A DNA stretch of 64,000 bases from Lewinellaceae bacterium (GCA_020636005.1 JACJYR010000001.1:186001-250000); one strand, 5' to 3'. Positions 18,172 through 26,874 are shown, counted from the stretch's first letter. Notes: generated from the letters alone by a model not told the origin. Program-made: numbers and translations.

Positions 18172-18738
18172 CTAATTACTTTGGTGGGCAGCGCCTGTCT
18201 TAAAATAAACGGGCACCACAACGGTACTCTTTACGATCCTCCCATCCTGTATGGCCGGATGCCATTCGTCCAGGGCCGCCACTTCGTTGACGGCGGCCTG
18301 TATGCAGGGTTTACATAAAACAGCCTGCTTTACCACTTGGTAGCTGTTCACTTTCCCATTCGTCAGGATGTCGAACGTAACGTATTCCACACCGCTGTAC
18401 CCATTGGGGAAAGTGACGCCCGGAAGCTCAACTTCCTTGAATTTTTCTTTCATCAACCTTTCGGTACATGCTCCCGGTTCGGTCGTTTCGTTGCAGGTAT
18501 TCGAGCAGACGGGACCATGACCCACAGTCGCCTTTTCGGCCACCTGGCCCTTGCTGGTCATGCCGGACAAGTCGTCGGGGGCGTATTTGAACGTGTAATC
18601 CTTGGACATATACCACTGATCCTTGGACTCCTTCCACGAAAAAGGGTGGTTGGTTCTTGCCTGTTGGGCTTGGATAGTAGAAAAAAGGCTGCAAAGGAAG
18701 ATGGGCAAGGTGAGCTTTGCCAGTTTACTGATTTTCAT
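18172..18738 (-). CDS. Small secreted protein with TonB-C-like domain, paralogue of the 19324 gene
   Basis: 188 residues with a signal peptide (MKISKLAKLTLPIFLCSLFSTIQAQ). The N-terminal part contains HPFSWKESKDQWYMSKDYTF, the middle a Cys-rich segment (GPVCSNTCNETTEPGACTERL). The last 80 residues (YSGVEYVTFDILTNGKVNSY ... CKPCIQAAVNEVAAL..WHPAIQDG ... STVVVPVYF) have the beta-alpha-beta pattern of the TonB C-terminal domain, in which the conserved text GxV...G..P......A....W.PA...G.....V.VP.F recurs. No TonB membrane anchor or proline hinge, so it is a free periplasmic relative. The neighbour at 19324-19935 shares all these parts. Role unknown. Confidence 0.75.
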   Translation of the reverse strand: MKISKLAKLTLPIFLCSLFSTIQAQQARTNHPFSWKESKDQWYMSKDYTFKYAPDDLSGMTSKGQVAEKATVGHGPVCSNTCNETTEPGACTERLMKEKFKEVELPGVTFPNGYSGVEYVTFDILTNGKVNSYQVVKQAVLCKPCIQAAVNEVAALDEWHPAIQDGRIVKSTVVVPVYFKTGAAHQSN

Positions 18739-18947
18739 GGTACTCGATTTTGGTTTAAAAAAAATGTGGGTGTTCGGCGTTTTGTGTGTACGGAATCAAC
18801 ATGGTGAATATAACGGATGTTCGATGCCGAAATTATTTAATATCCGAAATCAGGGTGATTGGATGGTGAGGTATTTGGGTGGTTTTTGATTTGATTTTCA
18901 AGATGTTAGGAATGGTATGAAAATCCGGGGAAGGGATGGCATCCAAT

Positions 18948-19008
18948 AAAAAAAGGGGGCAAGCACTGGAATCCAGATCATCGGATTTTCCAGCGTTTGC
19001 CCCCTTTG
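18948..19008 (-). terminator. Long hairpin, terminator-like on the minus strand
   Basis: Outer arms AAAGGGGGCAA and TTGCCCCCTTT with inner arms CTGGAA / TTCCAG give a stable rod; on the minus strand it is followed by a T-run (18948-18954). It lies 316 bp beyond the end of the 19324 gene and 214 bp before the start of the 18738 gene, so either the upstream transcript has a long 3' end or a short RNA ends here. The rest of 18739-19323 shows no ORF or other signal. Confidence 0.6.
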
Positions 19009-19323
19009 AATAGCCAAAAGAAATAGTTTGCCGGGCCAAATAAGTAATCGTATAAAATGGTTCGACCTAGTTTGAAAATGGTTTGACTTTGTTGTCAACT
19101 ATCGTAAATGGCTCAATCCCAACCATTTACTGGCGTGAATCTTCGATTTCAACCAGCACCAATTTTGTCGGATAATTTAGCCTACCTACTTATACGGCCC
19201 TTTCTTACCACCCCTTTCGCTACCGCTCTTGTAGCAACGAGTGAATAATAACTCTTCATTATTACTGCTGAAACCACTTCTGGAAAAGGCTTTTTTAAAA
19301 TAATGCCGCCGTGAAATCGGGAT

Positions 19324-19935
19324 TTATTTTTCTTCCGGAAGTGGTGCGGTCACATGGAAGCCCACCGGGACGACCACTGTGCTTTTGGCGGCATTTCCGT
19401 TCTGAATGGCAGGCGACCAGTCTTTTTCCAGTTTTGCCACGGCGTTCACGGCTGCCTGGGAGCATGGTTCGCAAACAGTCCCCTGCTGTACCACATGGTA
19501 ACCGCCTGCTATTCTTCCATTGGCATCCAAATCAAAAACGACGTACTCGGTGCCGCTGTAGCCGACCGGGTAGATAATGCTGGGATGATAGATGTTGCCG
19601 AGGTTGGACTGGATGTACTCCCTGGTGCATTGGGCAGGGTTTTCCACGCCGAAGCAGTAGCGGTTCAGCACAGGCCCGCGGGTGGCAAATTTTTCCTGGT
19701 CTTCTGCACCACCTTTGGGCGTCAGGGTAGAGGCAGGGCCATCAAGCAGGTAGATGAACTCTTTTTGGTAGTTCCAACGATCGCTAGCTTCTATCCAGGC
19801 GTAGGAATGGTTTTCCATAATGCCGGAGGTGCCGGAGGTTCTGTCTTTGGGCTTTTCAGCCTGCGCCTGCGCTGATATTACAAATCCAATGGAAAAAATT
19901 ATAGACAGGAAAAAAACGAAATGCTTCGATTTCAT
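19324..19935 (-). CDS. Small secreted protein with TonB-C-like domain, paralogue of the 18172 gene
   Basis: The ATG at 19935 gives MKSKHFVFFLSIIFSIGFVISAQAQ, a signal peptide; the frame runs open to 20106 but the extension has no signal. 203 residues. Same layout as the 18738 gene: HSYAWIEASDRWNYQKEFIY, a two-Cys middle (NRYCFGVENPAQCTREY) and a TonB-C-like end (YSGTEYVVFDLDANGRIAGG ... CEPCSQAAVNAVAKLEKDWSPAIQNG ... STVVVPVGF). The CxPC pair before the AAVN helix is kept in both. A local duplication followed by divergence is evident. Periplasmic; function not known. Confidence 0.75.
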   Translation of the reverse strand: MKSKHFVFFLSIIFSIGFVISAQAQAEKPKDRTSGTSGIMENHSYAWIEASDRWNYQKEFIYLLDGPASTLTPKGGAEDQEKFATRGPVLNRYCFGVENPAQCTREYIQSNLGNIYHPSIIYPVGYSGTEYVVFDLDANGRIAGGYHVVQQGTVCEPCSQAAVNAVAKLEKDWSPAIQNGNAAKSTVVVPVGFHVTAPLPEEK

Positions 19936-20084
19936 GGTAGATGGTTTTAGTTTGAGAAAACTTGGCGTTTCCAACAGCTTGTAAGAACGCCACGTTTTGA
20001 GTAGAGAACAAGTGAAAATTGGCGCATGTTCATTGCTGTGGCCACTGGTTTTTTGGAAAATCCCCTTACAACCTCGCCTGACGA

Positions 20085-20118
20085 TTGCGCCAAAACCTGT
20101 TGGCATCCATTATCTTTG
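20085..20118 (+). promoter_or_regulatory. Candidate promoter for the 20176 gene
   Basis: TATCTTTG at 20111-20118 matches TAnnTTTG; TTG at 20085-20087 lies 23 nt upstream. The ATG follows 57 bp downstream. Confidence 0.5.
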
Positions 20119-20175
20119 CTGCGCAACCAAAAAGCCCTGGCGTGTCGTCAGAGCACTCACACATCCATCCTCCTC

Positions 20176-20763
20176 ATGAAATATTTGATGTTTTCCATTT
20201 TTTGTTTGGCTTCCCTTCCCCTTTTTACCCAGACCTTATCCCTGCGTGACTACAATCAGCAGCGCATCAAGGCTACCCGCTCCGGTATGCTCGTGCTGGG
20301 CGGCTGGGGCGCTGCCAACCTTATCGGCGGCGGCATCCTTGCAGCTACGCAGGAAGGCGAGGCCAAATACTTTCACCAGATGAACGCTGCCTGGGGCGGC
20401 ATCAACCTGGGCATCGCCACGCTCAGTTATTTTGCGGCCAAAAAAATAGACCCTGCAGGGTTCGATACCTTTCAAACCATCGAAGAGCACTACAAAACAG
20501 AGAAACTGTTCCTTTTCAACGCAGGGCTGGATTTGGGCTACGTGGCCACCGGGCTTTACCTGGCCGAACGGGCGAAAACTTTTGATAAAAACCAAACCCG
20601 CTGGAAGGGTTTCGGAAAAAGCATCGCCGTGCAGGGTGCCTTTTTGTTCGTATTCGATCTCGCCAGTTATTTGGTGCACGGCAGGCACCGGAAGCAACTG
20701 AAGCCCATCGTGGAGGGGCTGGGCTTCACCGGCAACGGCGTTTACCTCGCCCTGGCATTTTGA
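20176..20763 (+). CDS. Membrane protein of unknown function
   Basis: The ATG at 20176 gives a signal peptide or anchor (MKYLMFSIFCLASLPLFTQT). 195 residues. Several hydrophobic, glycine-rich stretches follow: GMLVLGGWGAANLIGGGILA, WGGINLGIATLSYFAA, LFLFNAGLDLGYVATGLYLA, IAVQGAFLFVFDLASYLV, suggesting four transmembrane helices. An earlier in-frame start at 20026 would add residues without a signal and is rejected. I recall similar small membrane proteins only as Bacteroidota-specific hypotheticals. Probably monocistronic. Confidence 0.75.
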   Translation: MKYLMFSIFCLASLPLFTQTLSLRDYNQQRIKATRSGMLVLGGWGAANLIGGGILAATQEGEAKYFHQMNAAWGGINLGIATLSYFAAKKIDPAGFDTFQTIEEHYKTEKLFLFNAGLDLGYVATGLYLAERAKTFDKNQTRWKGFGKSIAVQGAFLFVFDLASYLVHGRHRKQLKPIVEGLGFTGNGVYLALAF

Positions 20764-20882
20764 TACATGCTTCCCCTTTCAGCCGCACCAGTGAAGGGGC
20801 TTCATTTTCATTGCTGCCCCCTCCTCTTTAGATGTTCTACCCGGTACCCGGCATTTAGATTTTTAACAGCTTCCTACTTTAC

Positions 20883-20890
20883 TAAATTTG
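20883..20890 (+). promoter_or_regulatory. Candidate -7 box for the 20932 gene
   Basis: TAAATTTG matches TAnnTTTG and lies 41 bp before the ATG. No clear TTTG partner upstream. Confidence 0.4.
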
Positions 20891-20931
20891 CCAGCGTTTA
20901 GCCCTGTCCCAATCAAGTAAAGGAATGTAAG

Positions 20932-22845
20932 ATGGCATCAAAAAAAGCAAAACAAAAATCAGCCGTTCAAAAGCAGAAACCTTCGGCCCCGCCTTTCGGG
21001 TCCCTGCAACCGCTGGGAAAATGGATCATGGCCGCCATAGCCATTTTTGGCTTCCTGCTGTACGCCAACACCCTCGGGCACGACTATGTGCTCGACGATT
21101 TTTCCCAAATCAAGGAAAATTTCATTACCCAACGGGGCATAAAGGGCATTCCCGAACAGTTTGCGCACCACGCCCGCTATGGCTATGGCCGGGATGTGGG
21201 GGAACTCTACCGCCCGCTCACCATGACCATTTTTTCGCTGGAATGGGAAATAGCACCAGACAAGCCTGCTTTTGCCCACTTCATCAATGTGTTGCTGTAC
21301 GCCCTGAGCGGGGCCTTGCTTTTTTTCGTATTGGCCAAAATCATGGCTGGCTACAATGTGCTGCTCCCCCTGCTAACGACCCTGTTTTTTGTGGCACACC
21401 CCGTCCATTCGGAGGTGGTGGCCAATATTAAAAGCCTCGACGAAATCCTCATGTTCGGCCTTTGCCTGCTCGCCATCCATTTCCTGTGGAACTACCTGAA
21501 ACAGGACAGCCTGGGCTGGCTCGCCGCATCGCTCCTGTGCTATTTGGCTGCCCTGTTTTCCAAGGAAAATGCAGTGACCTTCCTGGCCATTTTCCCATTG
21601 ACCCTCTTCTTTTTTACCAAAACGAAATGGCAAAAAATAGCTGTACTTACCTCGGCCTATGCCGTGCTGGCGCTGATCTTCGTGCTGGTGCGCAAGGCGG
21701 TTATCGGCGGCATGGGCACACCGGGGGGCATTTCCGTGCTGGACAACTTTCTGGCCGGGGCCACCGATGCAGGCGTCAAGTCGGCCAGCGCTTTTTTGAT
21801 GCTGGGTAAATACCTGCTGGTTTTGCTTTTCCCCATCCAACTGGTCAGCGATTTGGGTTACAACCAGGAGCCCCTTGCCGGATGGGGCGACTGGCGGGTG
21901 TTGCTGTCCTTCCTCGCCTGGGCAGCCCTGGGCGTGTTTGCCCTGCTGCGTTTTACCAAAAAAGATCTGTGGTCTTATGGCATCCTGTTCTTCCTGATCA
22001 ATTTCTCCATTTTCACCAACCTGATCATCATGATCGGCACCAATTACGGGGAGCGCCTGCTCTATTCGGCCTCGCCCGGCTTTGCGCTGGCCCTGGCTTT
22101 GCTGTTGTTGAAAATTTTCAAGGGCAACCAAACGGAAAAAATCACGGACGGCAGCCGACTCTTTCAAAACAAAGCTTTGTGGGGCACCGCCGCGCTCATT
22201 TTGCTTTTTTACTCCTTTAAAACCATCACCCGCAATGCGGACTGGAAAACCAGTTTCAGCCTTTATGAGGCCGACATCGGAAAAGCGCCCAATTCTGCCA
22301 AGCTCAATTTCCACTACGGCCTGGAACTCACCAAAAAAGGCCTCGATGCCACCGACCCCGCCGAAAAGCAACGCTGGGCTGCCTTGGGGCAGCAGCATTT
22401 TGAAAAGGCCATTGCCATTTACCCGCAATACCACGATGCTTACGGGCAGCTGGGGCTTTGCTACTACCGTGCGAAAAACCCCGAAAAGGCGCTCGAAAAC
22501 TACAACCTGGCCCTGAAATACCGCCCCGATTTTGCAGTGGTGTACAGCAACATGGGCATCATCTTTTTCGAGGCAGGCGACCTGCCAAAGGCCAGGGAAC
22601 TTTACGAAAAAGCGGTGTCGCTCAACCCCAATCTCGTGGATCCGCTCCGCAACCTCGGAGCCGTAAATGCCATGCAAAAGAATTTTTCAGAAGCCATCAA
22701 ATACTTCAAAATGGCCTACGAACTGGCACCGACCGATCCGGTGATCAACCGCTACCTCGGCTCTGCCTACCGGGACGCCGGACAGGCGGAACAGGGGAAA
22801 CCCTACCTCGACCGGGCAGAACAGTTGGAAAAAAAGGCGAAGTGA
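20932..22845 (+). CDS. TMTC-like GT-C membrane protein with C-terminal TPR repeats
   Basis: 637 residues. After a Lys-rich N-terminus comes a membrane part (about residues 30-440) with some ten helices. The first loop carries GHDYVLDDFSQI, the acidic DD motif expected of GT-C glycosyltransferases, and the third helix VAHPVHSEVVANIKSLDEIL, a motif shared with eukaryotic TMTC O-mannosyltransferases and bacterial relatives. Residues 450-637 hold four or five TPR repeats (YHDAYGQLGLCYYRAKNPEKA, FAVVYSNMGIIFFEAGDLPK, DPVINRYLGSAYRDAGQ). The family uses lipid-linked sugars to modify proteins at the outer face of the inner membrane; whether this one is active is not known. Single gene; no glycan cluster next to it. 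Confidence 0.75.
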   Translation: MASKKAKQKSAVQKQKPSAPPFGSLQPLGKWIMAAIAIFGFLLYANTLGHDYVLDDFSQIKENFITQRGIKGIPEQFAHHARYGYGRDVGELYRPLTMTIFSLEWEIAPDKPAFAHFINVLLYALSGALLFFVLAKIMAGYNVLLPLLTTLFFVAHPVHSEVVANIKSLDEILMFGLCLLAIHFLWNYLKQDSLGWLAASLLCYLAALFSKENAVTFLAIFPLTLFFFTKTKWQKIAVLTSAYAVLALIFVLVRKAVIGGMGTPGGISVLDNFLAGATDAGVKSASAFLMLGKYLLVLLFPIQLVSDLGYNQEPLAGWGDWRVLLSFLAWAALGVFALLRFTKKDLWSYGILFFLINFSIFTNLIIMIGTNYGERLLYSASPGFALALALLLLKIFKGNQTEKITDGSRLFQNKALWGTAALILLFYSFKTITRNADWKTSFSLYEADIGKAPNSAKLNFHYGLELTKKGLDATDPAEKQRWAALGQQHFEKAIAIYPQYHDAYGQLGLCYYRAKNPEKALENYNLALKYRPDFAVVYSNMGIIFFEAGDLPKARELYEKAVSLNPNLVDPLRNLGAVNAMQKNFSEAIKYFKMAYELAPTDPVINRYLGSAYRDAGQAEQGKPYLDRAEQLEKKAK

Positions 22846-23139
22846 TGGCTGTATCGTTTCAAGGCTTCAATGGAAGCCAGGAAGTTTGGGAAGGGGTGCC
22901 TTCCTGAAAAAAACTATCTTCGCCACCTGAAAAAGCTTAGTTAAAAAACGGGGCACCAGGCACCCAACTACAGGCTTGATATACTGTAAAATACGGTTGG
23001 CTTTGTCGTTTTAAGCTCAGTCCATTATTTCTAAACAAAGTATCGTGTGCTGTTAACAAAGTATTTCAGCATCCATCGTCATCAGTCCACCGTTAACCAG
23101 TATTGTTAAGCCTCCGCAATAAGATTTGACGCATCGTGC

Positions 23140-24159
23140 ATGGAAAAACCATTGTTTAAAATCAGGGAAAACGGAAAGTATGGCTTTATGGACGCCCTCG
23201 GCGAGGTGGTCATCGAGCCGCAATATGTGGAAGTGGAAGACTTCTACAACGGCTTTTCCAGGGTCCGTTTCAACGACAAGATGGTGCCAATCGACGAACA
23301 GGGGCGGTTGCTCATGCGCCATACCTTCAACTATGTCGGCCTGTTTGAGGAGCAACTGGCCAAGGTTCAACTGGTGCAAAAGTGGGGCTATATGGACGAA
23401 CGGGGAAGGATTGCCATTCCCATCCAGTTCACCGATGGGGGCTACTTCTCGGAAGGGCTGGCCCCTGCCGCCAGCAATGGCCTGTATGGGTTTATCAACA
23501 AAAAAGGCGAGTACGTGATAGAACCTGCCCTCGACTGGGCAGGGGAATTCCGCAGTGGCCTGGCGCCGGCCACTACCGGAGAAGTTTCAGGGTTTATCAA
23601 CAAAAAAGGCGAATTCGAGGTGCCGGCCCTGTTCGACGAGTGCTTTGCCTTTCAGGGAGAGGTGGCCGTGGTCGTGAGAAACGGCAAATGGGGCCTTATC
23701 AATAAAAAAGGGAAACTGATACTGCCCCCCCAATTCGACCTGGTAGAGGGTTATGCCAACGGCGAGTTTTACGATGACATGGCCGTCGCTGTGCAAGGCG
23801 ATAAATATGGTTTCGTCAGCAAAACGGGCGAAATTGTCATTGCGCCCCAATACGATTTTGCCGGCGATTTTGGCGAGGGCCTCGCCCTGGTGGAAGTGAA
23901 GGGGAAATTCGGTTACGTGGATAAAACCGGCAGCGTCAGGATAGCGCCAAAGTTCGGGGACGCAGGCGTTTTTTCGGAAGGGCTGGCCCAGGTAAAAACC
24001 GGCGACGCCTGGGGATTCATGGACACGGAAGGAAAGATTGTAATCAAATCCATATTTGAAGCGGTGCTGCCCTTTCGGGATGGCCTGGCATGGGTCAGCT
24101 ACCAGGGCCAATGGGCCTACATCAACCGCTGGGGCGACGTAATCTGGAAGGAGGAGTAG
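23140..24159 (+). CDS. WG-repeat protein
   Basis: 339 residues made almost wholly of WG (KWG) repeats of about 30-45 residues with the core (K/W)(W/Y)G(F/Y)(I/M)(N/D)(K/E)xGxxVIxPxF(D): examples are GKYGFMDALGEVVIEPQY, WGYMDERGRIAIPIQF, YGFINKKGEYVIEP, WGLINKKGKLILPPQF, YGFVSKTGEIVIAPQY and WGFMDTEGKIVIKSIF. Roughly eight repeats. No signal peptide, so the protein is likely cytosolic. WG repeats probably form a beta-propeller-like scaffold; no enzymatic motif is present. Variation between repeats is modest, indicating recent internal duplication. Confidence 0.85.
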   Translation: MEKPLFKIRENGKYGFMDALGEVVIEPQYVEVEDFYNGFSRVRFNDKMVPIDEQGRLLMRHTFNYVGLFEEQLAKVQLVQKWGYMDERGRIAIPIQFTDGGYFSEGLAPAASNGLYGFINKKGEYVIEPALDWAGEFRSGLAPATTGEVSGFINKKGEFEVPALFDECFAFQGEVAVVVRNGKWGLINKKGKLILPPQFDLVEGYANGEFYDDMAVAVQGDKYGFVSKTGEIVIAPQYDFAGDFGEGLALVEVKGKFGYVDKTGSVRIAPKFGDAGVFSEGLAQVKTGDAWGFMDTEGKIVIKSIFEAVLPFRDGLAWVSYQGQWAYINRWGDVIWKEE

Positions 24160-24165
24160 AGAACC

Positions 24166-24267
24166 TCTCTGTCCTCTCACCCTCTCACTCTCTCATCCTC
24201 TCACTCTCTCACTCTCTCACTCTCTCATCCTCTCACTCTCTCACCCTCTCCTCCTCTCACCCTCTAC
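24166..24267. repeat. CTCTCACTCTCTCATC microsatellite
   Basis: About 100 bp of degenerate (CTCTCATC / CTCTCACT) units between the 3' ends of convergent genes, running into the stop region of the 24264 gene. A relative lies at 39799-39868. Confidence 0.85.
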
Positions 24268-24884
24268 CTCATCTTGGGCCGTCGCCGCTTGCTGCCGGGA
24301 TTGAGCGGCATCCCGCCTTTAGGCATCATGCCCATGCGCTGGGCGGCTTTCATTTGTCCTTGTTGGCTGACTGCTTTTTCAAATTGCTTCACCTGATCTT
24401 TTAAGGCCGTTTCGGTGATGGTCATATCCTTGATGTTCTTGAGGTACATCTTCACCACGTTCCAACGCTGTTTTTGGGCAGCGATACCGGCAAGCTGGAG
24501 TTGCACGGCGGCCCGCTCGTTGTCGGTGGGCAGCTTGAGGGATTGCGCCTGCAGCAAATACTTTTCTGCTTCGTCGGTGCGGTTGAGGCCCTGTGCAATG
24601 GTGCCTTTCATCAGGTAATAATAGGCACGGTTGGTCACGTACAGCCATTCGGGCTTGAAAGTGAGCTTGAGCCGCTCCTCCGCTCCCAGGAAGTTGGTGC
24701 CGTTCTGCATCACCATTGCGGCTGACTGCACGGTGCCGAGCAGGATATAGCCTGCCAACAGGACCAACCCAATCAAAAGAAAGGGGAAGGCGTACCAGAA
24801 ACCAAGGAAAATGGCCATCAACGTGCCGCCGACCAGGCAGAGGGCGATGAGGGCGAACCGAAGGTAGATATTGATGGTGAACAT
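24264..24884 (-). CDS. Two-helix membrane protein with a TPR-like domain
   Basis: The ATG at 24884 (MFTINIYLRFALIALCLVGG) is preferred; 28 further in-frame codons upstream lie against element A and look non-coding. 206 residues: two adjacent membrane helices (residues 8-30 and 36-56), then helical repeats (WLYVTNRAYYYLMKGTIAQG, RTDEAEKYLLQAQSL, AAVQLQLAGIAAQKQRW) of TPR type facing the cytosol or periplasm, and a basic Met/Pro-rich tail (GGMPLNPGSKRRRPKMR). No catalytic motif. Function unknown. Confidence 0.7.
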   Translation of the reverse strand: MFTINIYLRFALIALCLVGGTLMAIFLGFWYAFPFLLIGLVLLAGYILLGTVQSAAMVMQNGTNFLGAEERLKLTFKPEWLYVTNRAYYYLMKGTIAQGLNRTDEAEKYLLQAQSLKLPTDNERAAVQLQLAGIAAQKQRWNVVKMYLKNIKDMTITETALKDQVKQFEKAVSQQGQMKAAQRMGMMPKGGMPLNPGSKRRRPKMR

Positions 24885-24910
24885 GAAATTCTTTTTTTTT
24901 AGTTGATAAA

Positions 24911-25073
24911 GTTCGTTTTTTGACAAATCGTGTGGAAAAAGGAAAACCGTTAAAACGGTTTTTGACATAAGTCATTGATTATCATCCCACGACTTAAGTC
25001 GTGGGTTAATAAAAAAAGACAGCTATTTTATTTTGCCGTTTTAACGGCCTAACACACGATTTGTCAAAGAACC
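24911..25073. mobile_element. Palindromic MITE-like element A, copy 2
   Basis: Ends TTTTTTGACAAATCGTGTGG and CACACGATTTGTCAAAGAACC are inverted repeats of about 18 bp. Inside, CCGTTAAAACGG and CCGTTTTAACGG flank the 20-bp palindrome CCCACGACTTAAGTCGTGGG (24986-25005). Relative to copy 3 (31174-31330) the interior is inverted: the AATAAAATAGCTGTC segment sits on the opposite side. The element lies in the upstream region of the minus-strand gene at 24264. Confidence 0.8.
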
Positions 25074-25120
25074 ATAAAGTTAAACCCAGTAAAACGACAT
25101 GCGAAAAAGAAAAACAAGTG

Positions 25121-25297
25121 GAGAGGTGTGTGTGTGGTGTGTTTTTTTGCAAAAACTATTCATTTAACGCTTTTTTGAGGGGCAGCGCCCCGGTATTCCT
25201 GCCCTGATATGATCGGGGCGCTGCCCTTCAAAGGAATATTCGCTATTTGCAAAGTGCTAAACAAATACTGCAAAAAAAATAGAACACCCGCACCTCC
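25121..25297. repeat. Dispersed element B, copy 2
   Basis: Centre GGGGCAGCGCCCCGG ... CGGGGCGCTGCCC; arms CTATTCATTTAACGCTTTTTT (left) and the inverted AGTGCTAAACAAATACTGC (right) correspond to the arms of the copy at 553-682. It follows element A copy 2 by fewer than 50 bp. The remainder of 25298-25640 is A/T-rich with no ORF or clear box. Confidence 0.65.
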
Positions 25298-25640
25298 TTC
25301 TAAAAGTCCTTAAACCCATACCATGAAAATAAAAAAAGATAACTCAACAGTGTGAAATGAAGAGGGCAAATGTAAGAAAGTTTGGGGGACAGCAAGGTTT
25401 TGTTGGGCCATCCAAAATGCCCGGAAGAATATTATTATCAATAAATTGTATATTGAAGAGCGCAAAATATTCATTGATAATCAGTATTTTACAATAAATT
25501 TTGTGTTTCCCGGTTTAAAACAGCCACCAGGCTTGCCCTGCCAGTTCACGAACATTTTACCCCCGTGGCACCTTATTTTGGCGAAATGGCACTATGGCCT
25601 TCTATTAAACACTAATCATTGAGTAAAACTTAAAAAAATT

Positions 25641-26693
25641 ATGGTTCCTCCAAATCCTTCCAACCAACCCAATCCGCAATCACAAGGGAATCCAGCATCA
25701 TCCACCAACAAACCGGTTACCCCGCCACCGGCACCCCCGAAGAAAAAATCCAGCAGCCCCATGATACCCATCGCCCTCACCATCGGCTTTCTCATGCTGG
25801 TGGCCGTGGCCTGGCTGACTTACAACAGCATGAGCACCACCCGTGCGCTGGAACAAAAAGTGGCCGAACTGGAAGAGGCCGAACGCCTGCGGGGTGAACT
25901 GGAAAACCAGTACAACCAGGCCATCGCCGAACTGGAAGGACTGAAAGGCGACAACGAGCAGATCAATGCCCTCATTGACCAGCAAAAGGCAGAACTGGCC
26001 GTTCAGAAAAACCGCATCTCAGACCTGCTGCGGGAGAAAAAGCAACTGGATGTAGCCTTGGGCGAAATCAGAAACCTAAAGACCAAAGTGGCCGAATACG
26101 TGGCACAGATCGAAAATCTGCGGACCGAGCAGGAACAGCTTTCCATGGAAAACACCAACCTGGTACAGGAACGGGACAGCCTCACGGCCCACCTGCAAAA
26201 CAAGGTGGTGGAAAACGAGTCCCTCAATATGGCCAAGGCCCAATTGGTGAACGAAAAGGAACAACTTTCCAAAGCAGTCGAGGTAGGCTCCGTCGTCAAA
26301 GTGAAGGAAATCAGCGTAACGGGCCAAAAAGTCAAAAAAAGCGGAAAAACAGCTACCCGGGAAAAGTCGAAGCGGGTGGATCAGCTGAAGGTTTGTTTTA
26401 CGACCATCGCCAACGACCTGGTGAGGCCCGGCACGGAAAAATTCTTCATCCGCATCGTGAACCCGAAAGGCGAGAACCTCGCCATTGACGACCTCGGCAG
26501 CGGTGCGCTGGTCAACAAAAAATCGGGCGAGGAAATCCAGTACACCCAAATGACAGAGTACGACTACATGAACGACGAGACGCAGTTGTGCTTCCTCTGG
26601 AACCCTGGTGTGCCTTTCCAGAGCGGCCAATACCAGGTGGAAATCTATAACAAGGGCTTCCTGGCCGGATCCGGGAATTTTGAATTGAAATAA
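25641..26693 (+). CDS. Single-pass membrane coiled-coil protein
   Basis: 350 residues. A Pro/Asn/Gln-rich N-terminus (about 40 residues) precedes one membrane helix (PMIPIALTIGFLMLVAVAWLTY). Residues 65-215 form an unbroken Glu/Gln/Leu coiled coil (LEQKVAELEEAERLRGELEN and onward). The C-terminal 110 residues are a beta domain (VKVCFTTIANDLV... FFIRIVNPKGENLAIDDLG ... QYQVEIYNKGFLAGSGNFEL). This membrane anchor - coiled coil - beta domain design recurs in Bacteroidota proteins I know only as hypotheticals. Topology suggests the coiled coil and beta domain are periplasmic. Followed directly by element D copy 4 and a terminator. Confidence 0.75.
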   Translation: MVPPNPSNQPNPQSQGNPASSTNKPVTPPPAPPKKKSSSPMIPIALTIGFLMLVAVAWLTYNSMSTTRALEQKVAELEEAERLRGELENQYNQAIAELEGLKGDNEQINALIDQQKAELAVQKNRISDLLREKKQLDVALGEIRNLKTKVAEYVAQIENLRTEQEQLSMENTNLVQERDSLTAHLQNKVVENESLNMAKAQLVNEKEQLSKAVEVGSVVKVKEISVTGQKVKKSGKTATREKSKRVDQLKVCFTTIANDLVRPGTEKFFIRIVNPKGENLAIDDLGSGALVNKKSGEEIQYTQMTEYDYMNDETQLCFLWNPGVPFQSGQYQVEIYNKGFLAGSGNFELK

Positions 26694-26698
26694 AATTT

Positions 26699-26813
26699 AA
26701 GGATCGAAGGAAAAATAATCCCGATTTAACATCGGGATTATTTTTAAAAAACCCTTCCAATGCTGGGGTTTTCAATATCAAAATGGTGAAGTTATTTTTT
26801 CATCATTACTAAA
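26699..26813 (+). repeat. Structured dispersed element D, copy 4
   Basis: Same flanks as copies 1 and 3 but with a different stem: AAAAATAATCCCGAT (26711-26725), loop TTAAC, ATCGGGATTATTTTT (26731-26745), a perfect 15-bp pair replacing the 11-bp A/T stem of copy 1. The stem is conserved in structure but not in sequence. Confidence 0.8.
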
Positions 26814-26843
26814 GAGCAATCTCAATTAGTTAGCGCAATGTAG

Positions 26844-26874
26844 AGCCAGGCCTTTTCGGAGGTCTGGCTTTTCA
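26844..26874. terminator. Terminator between convergent genes
   Basis: AGCCAGGCC, loop TTTTCGGA, GGTCTGGCT, then TTTTC. Serves the 25641 gene and sits at the 3' end of the endonuclease gene. Confidence 0.75.

Noticed and set aside
24166..24267. CRISPR-like or regulatory array
   Set aside because: Units are 6-9 bp with no spacers; a simple microsatellite.
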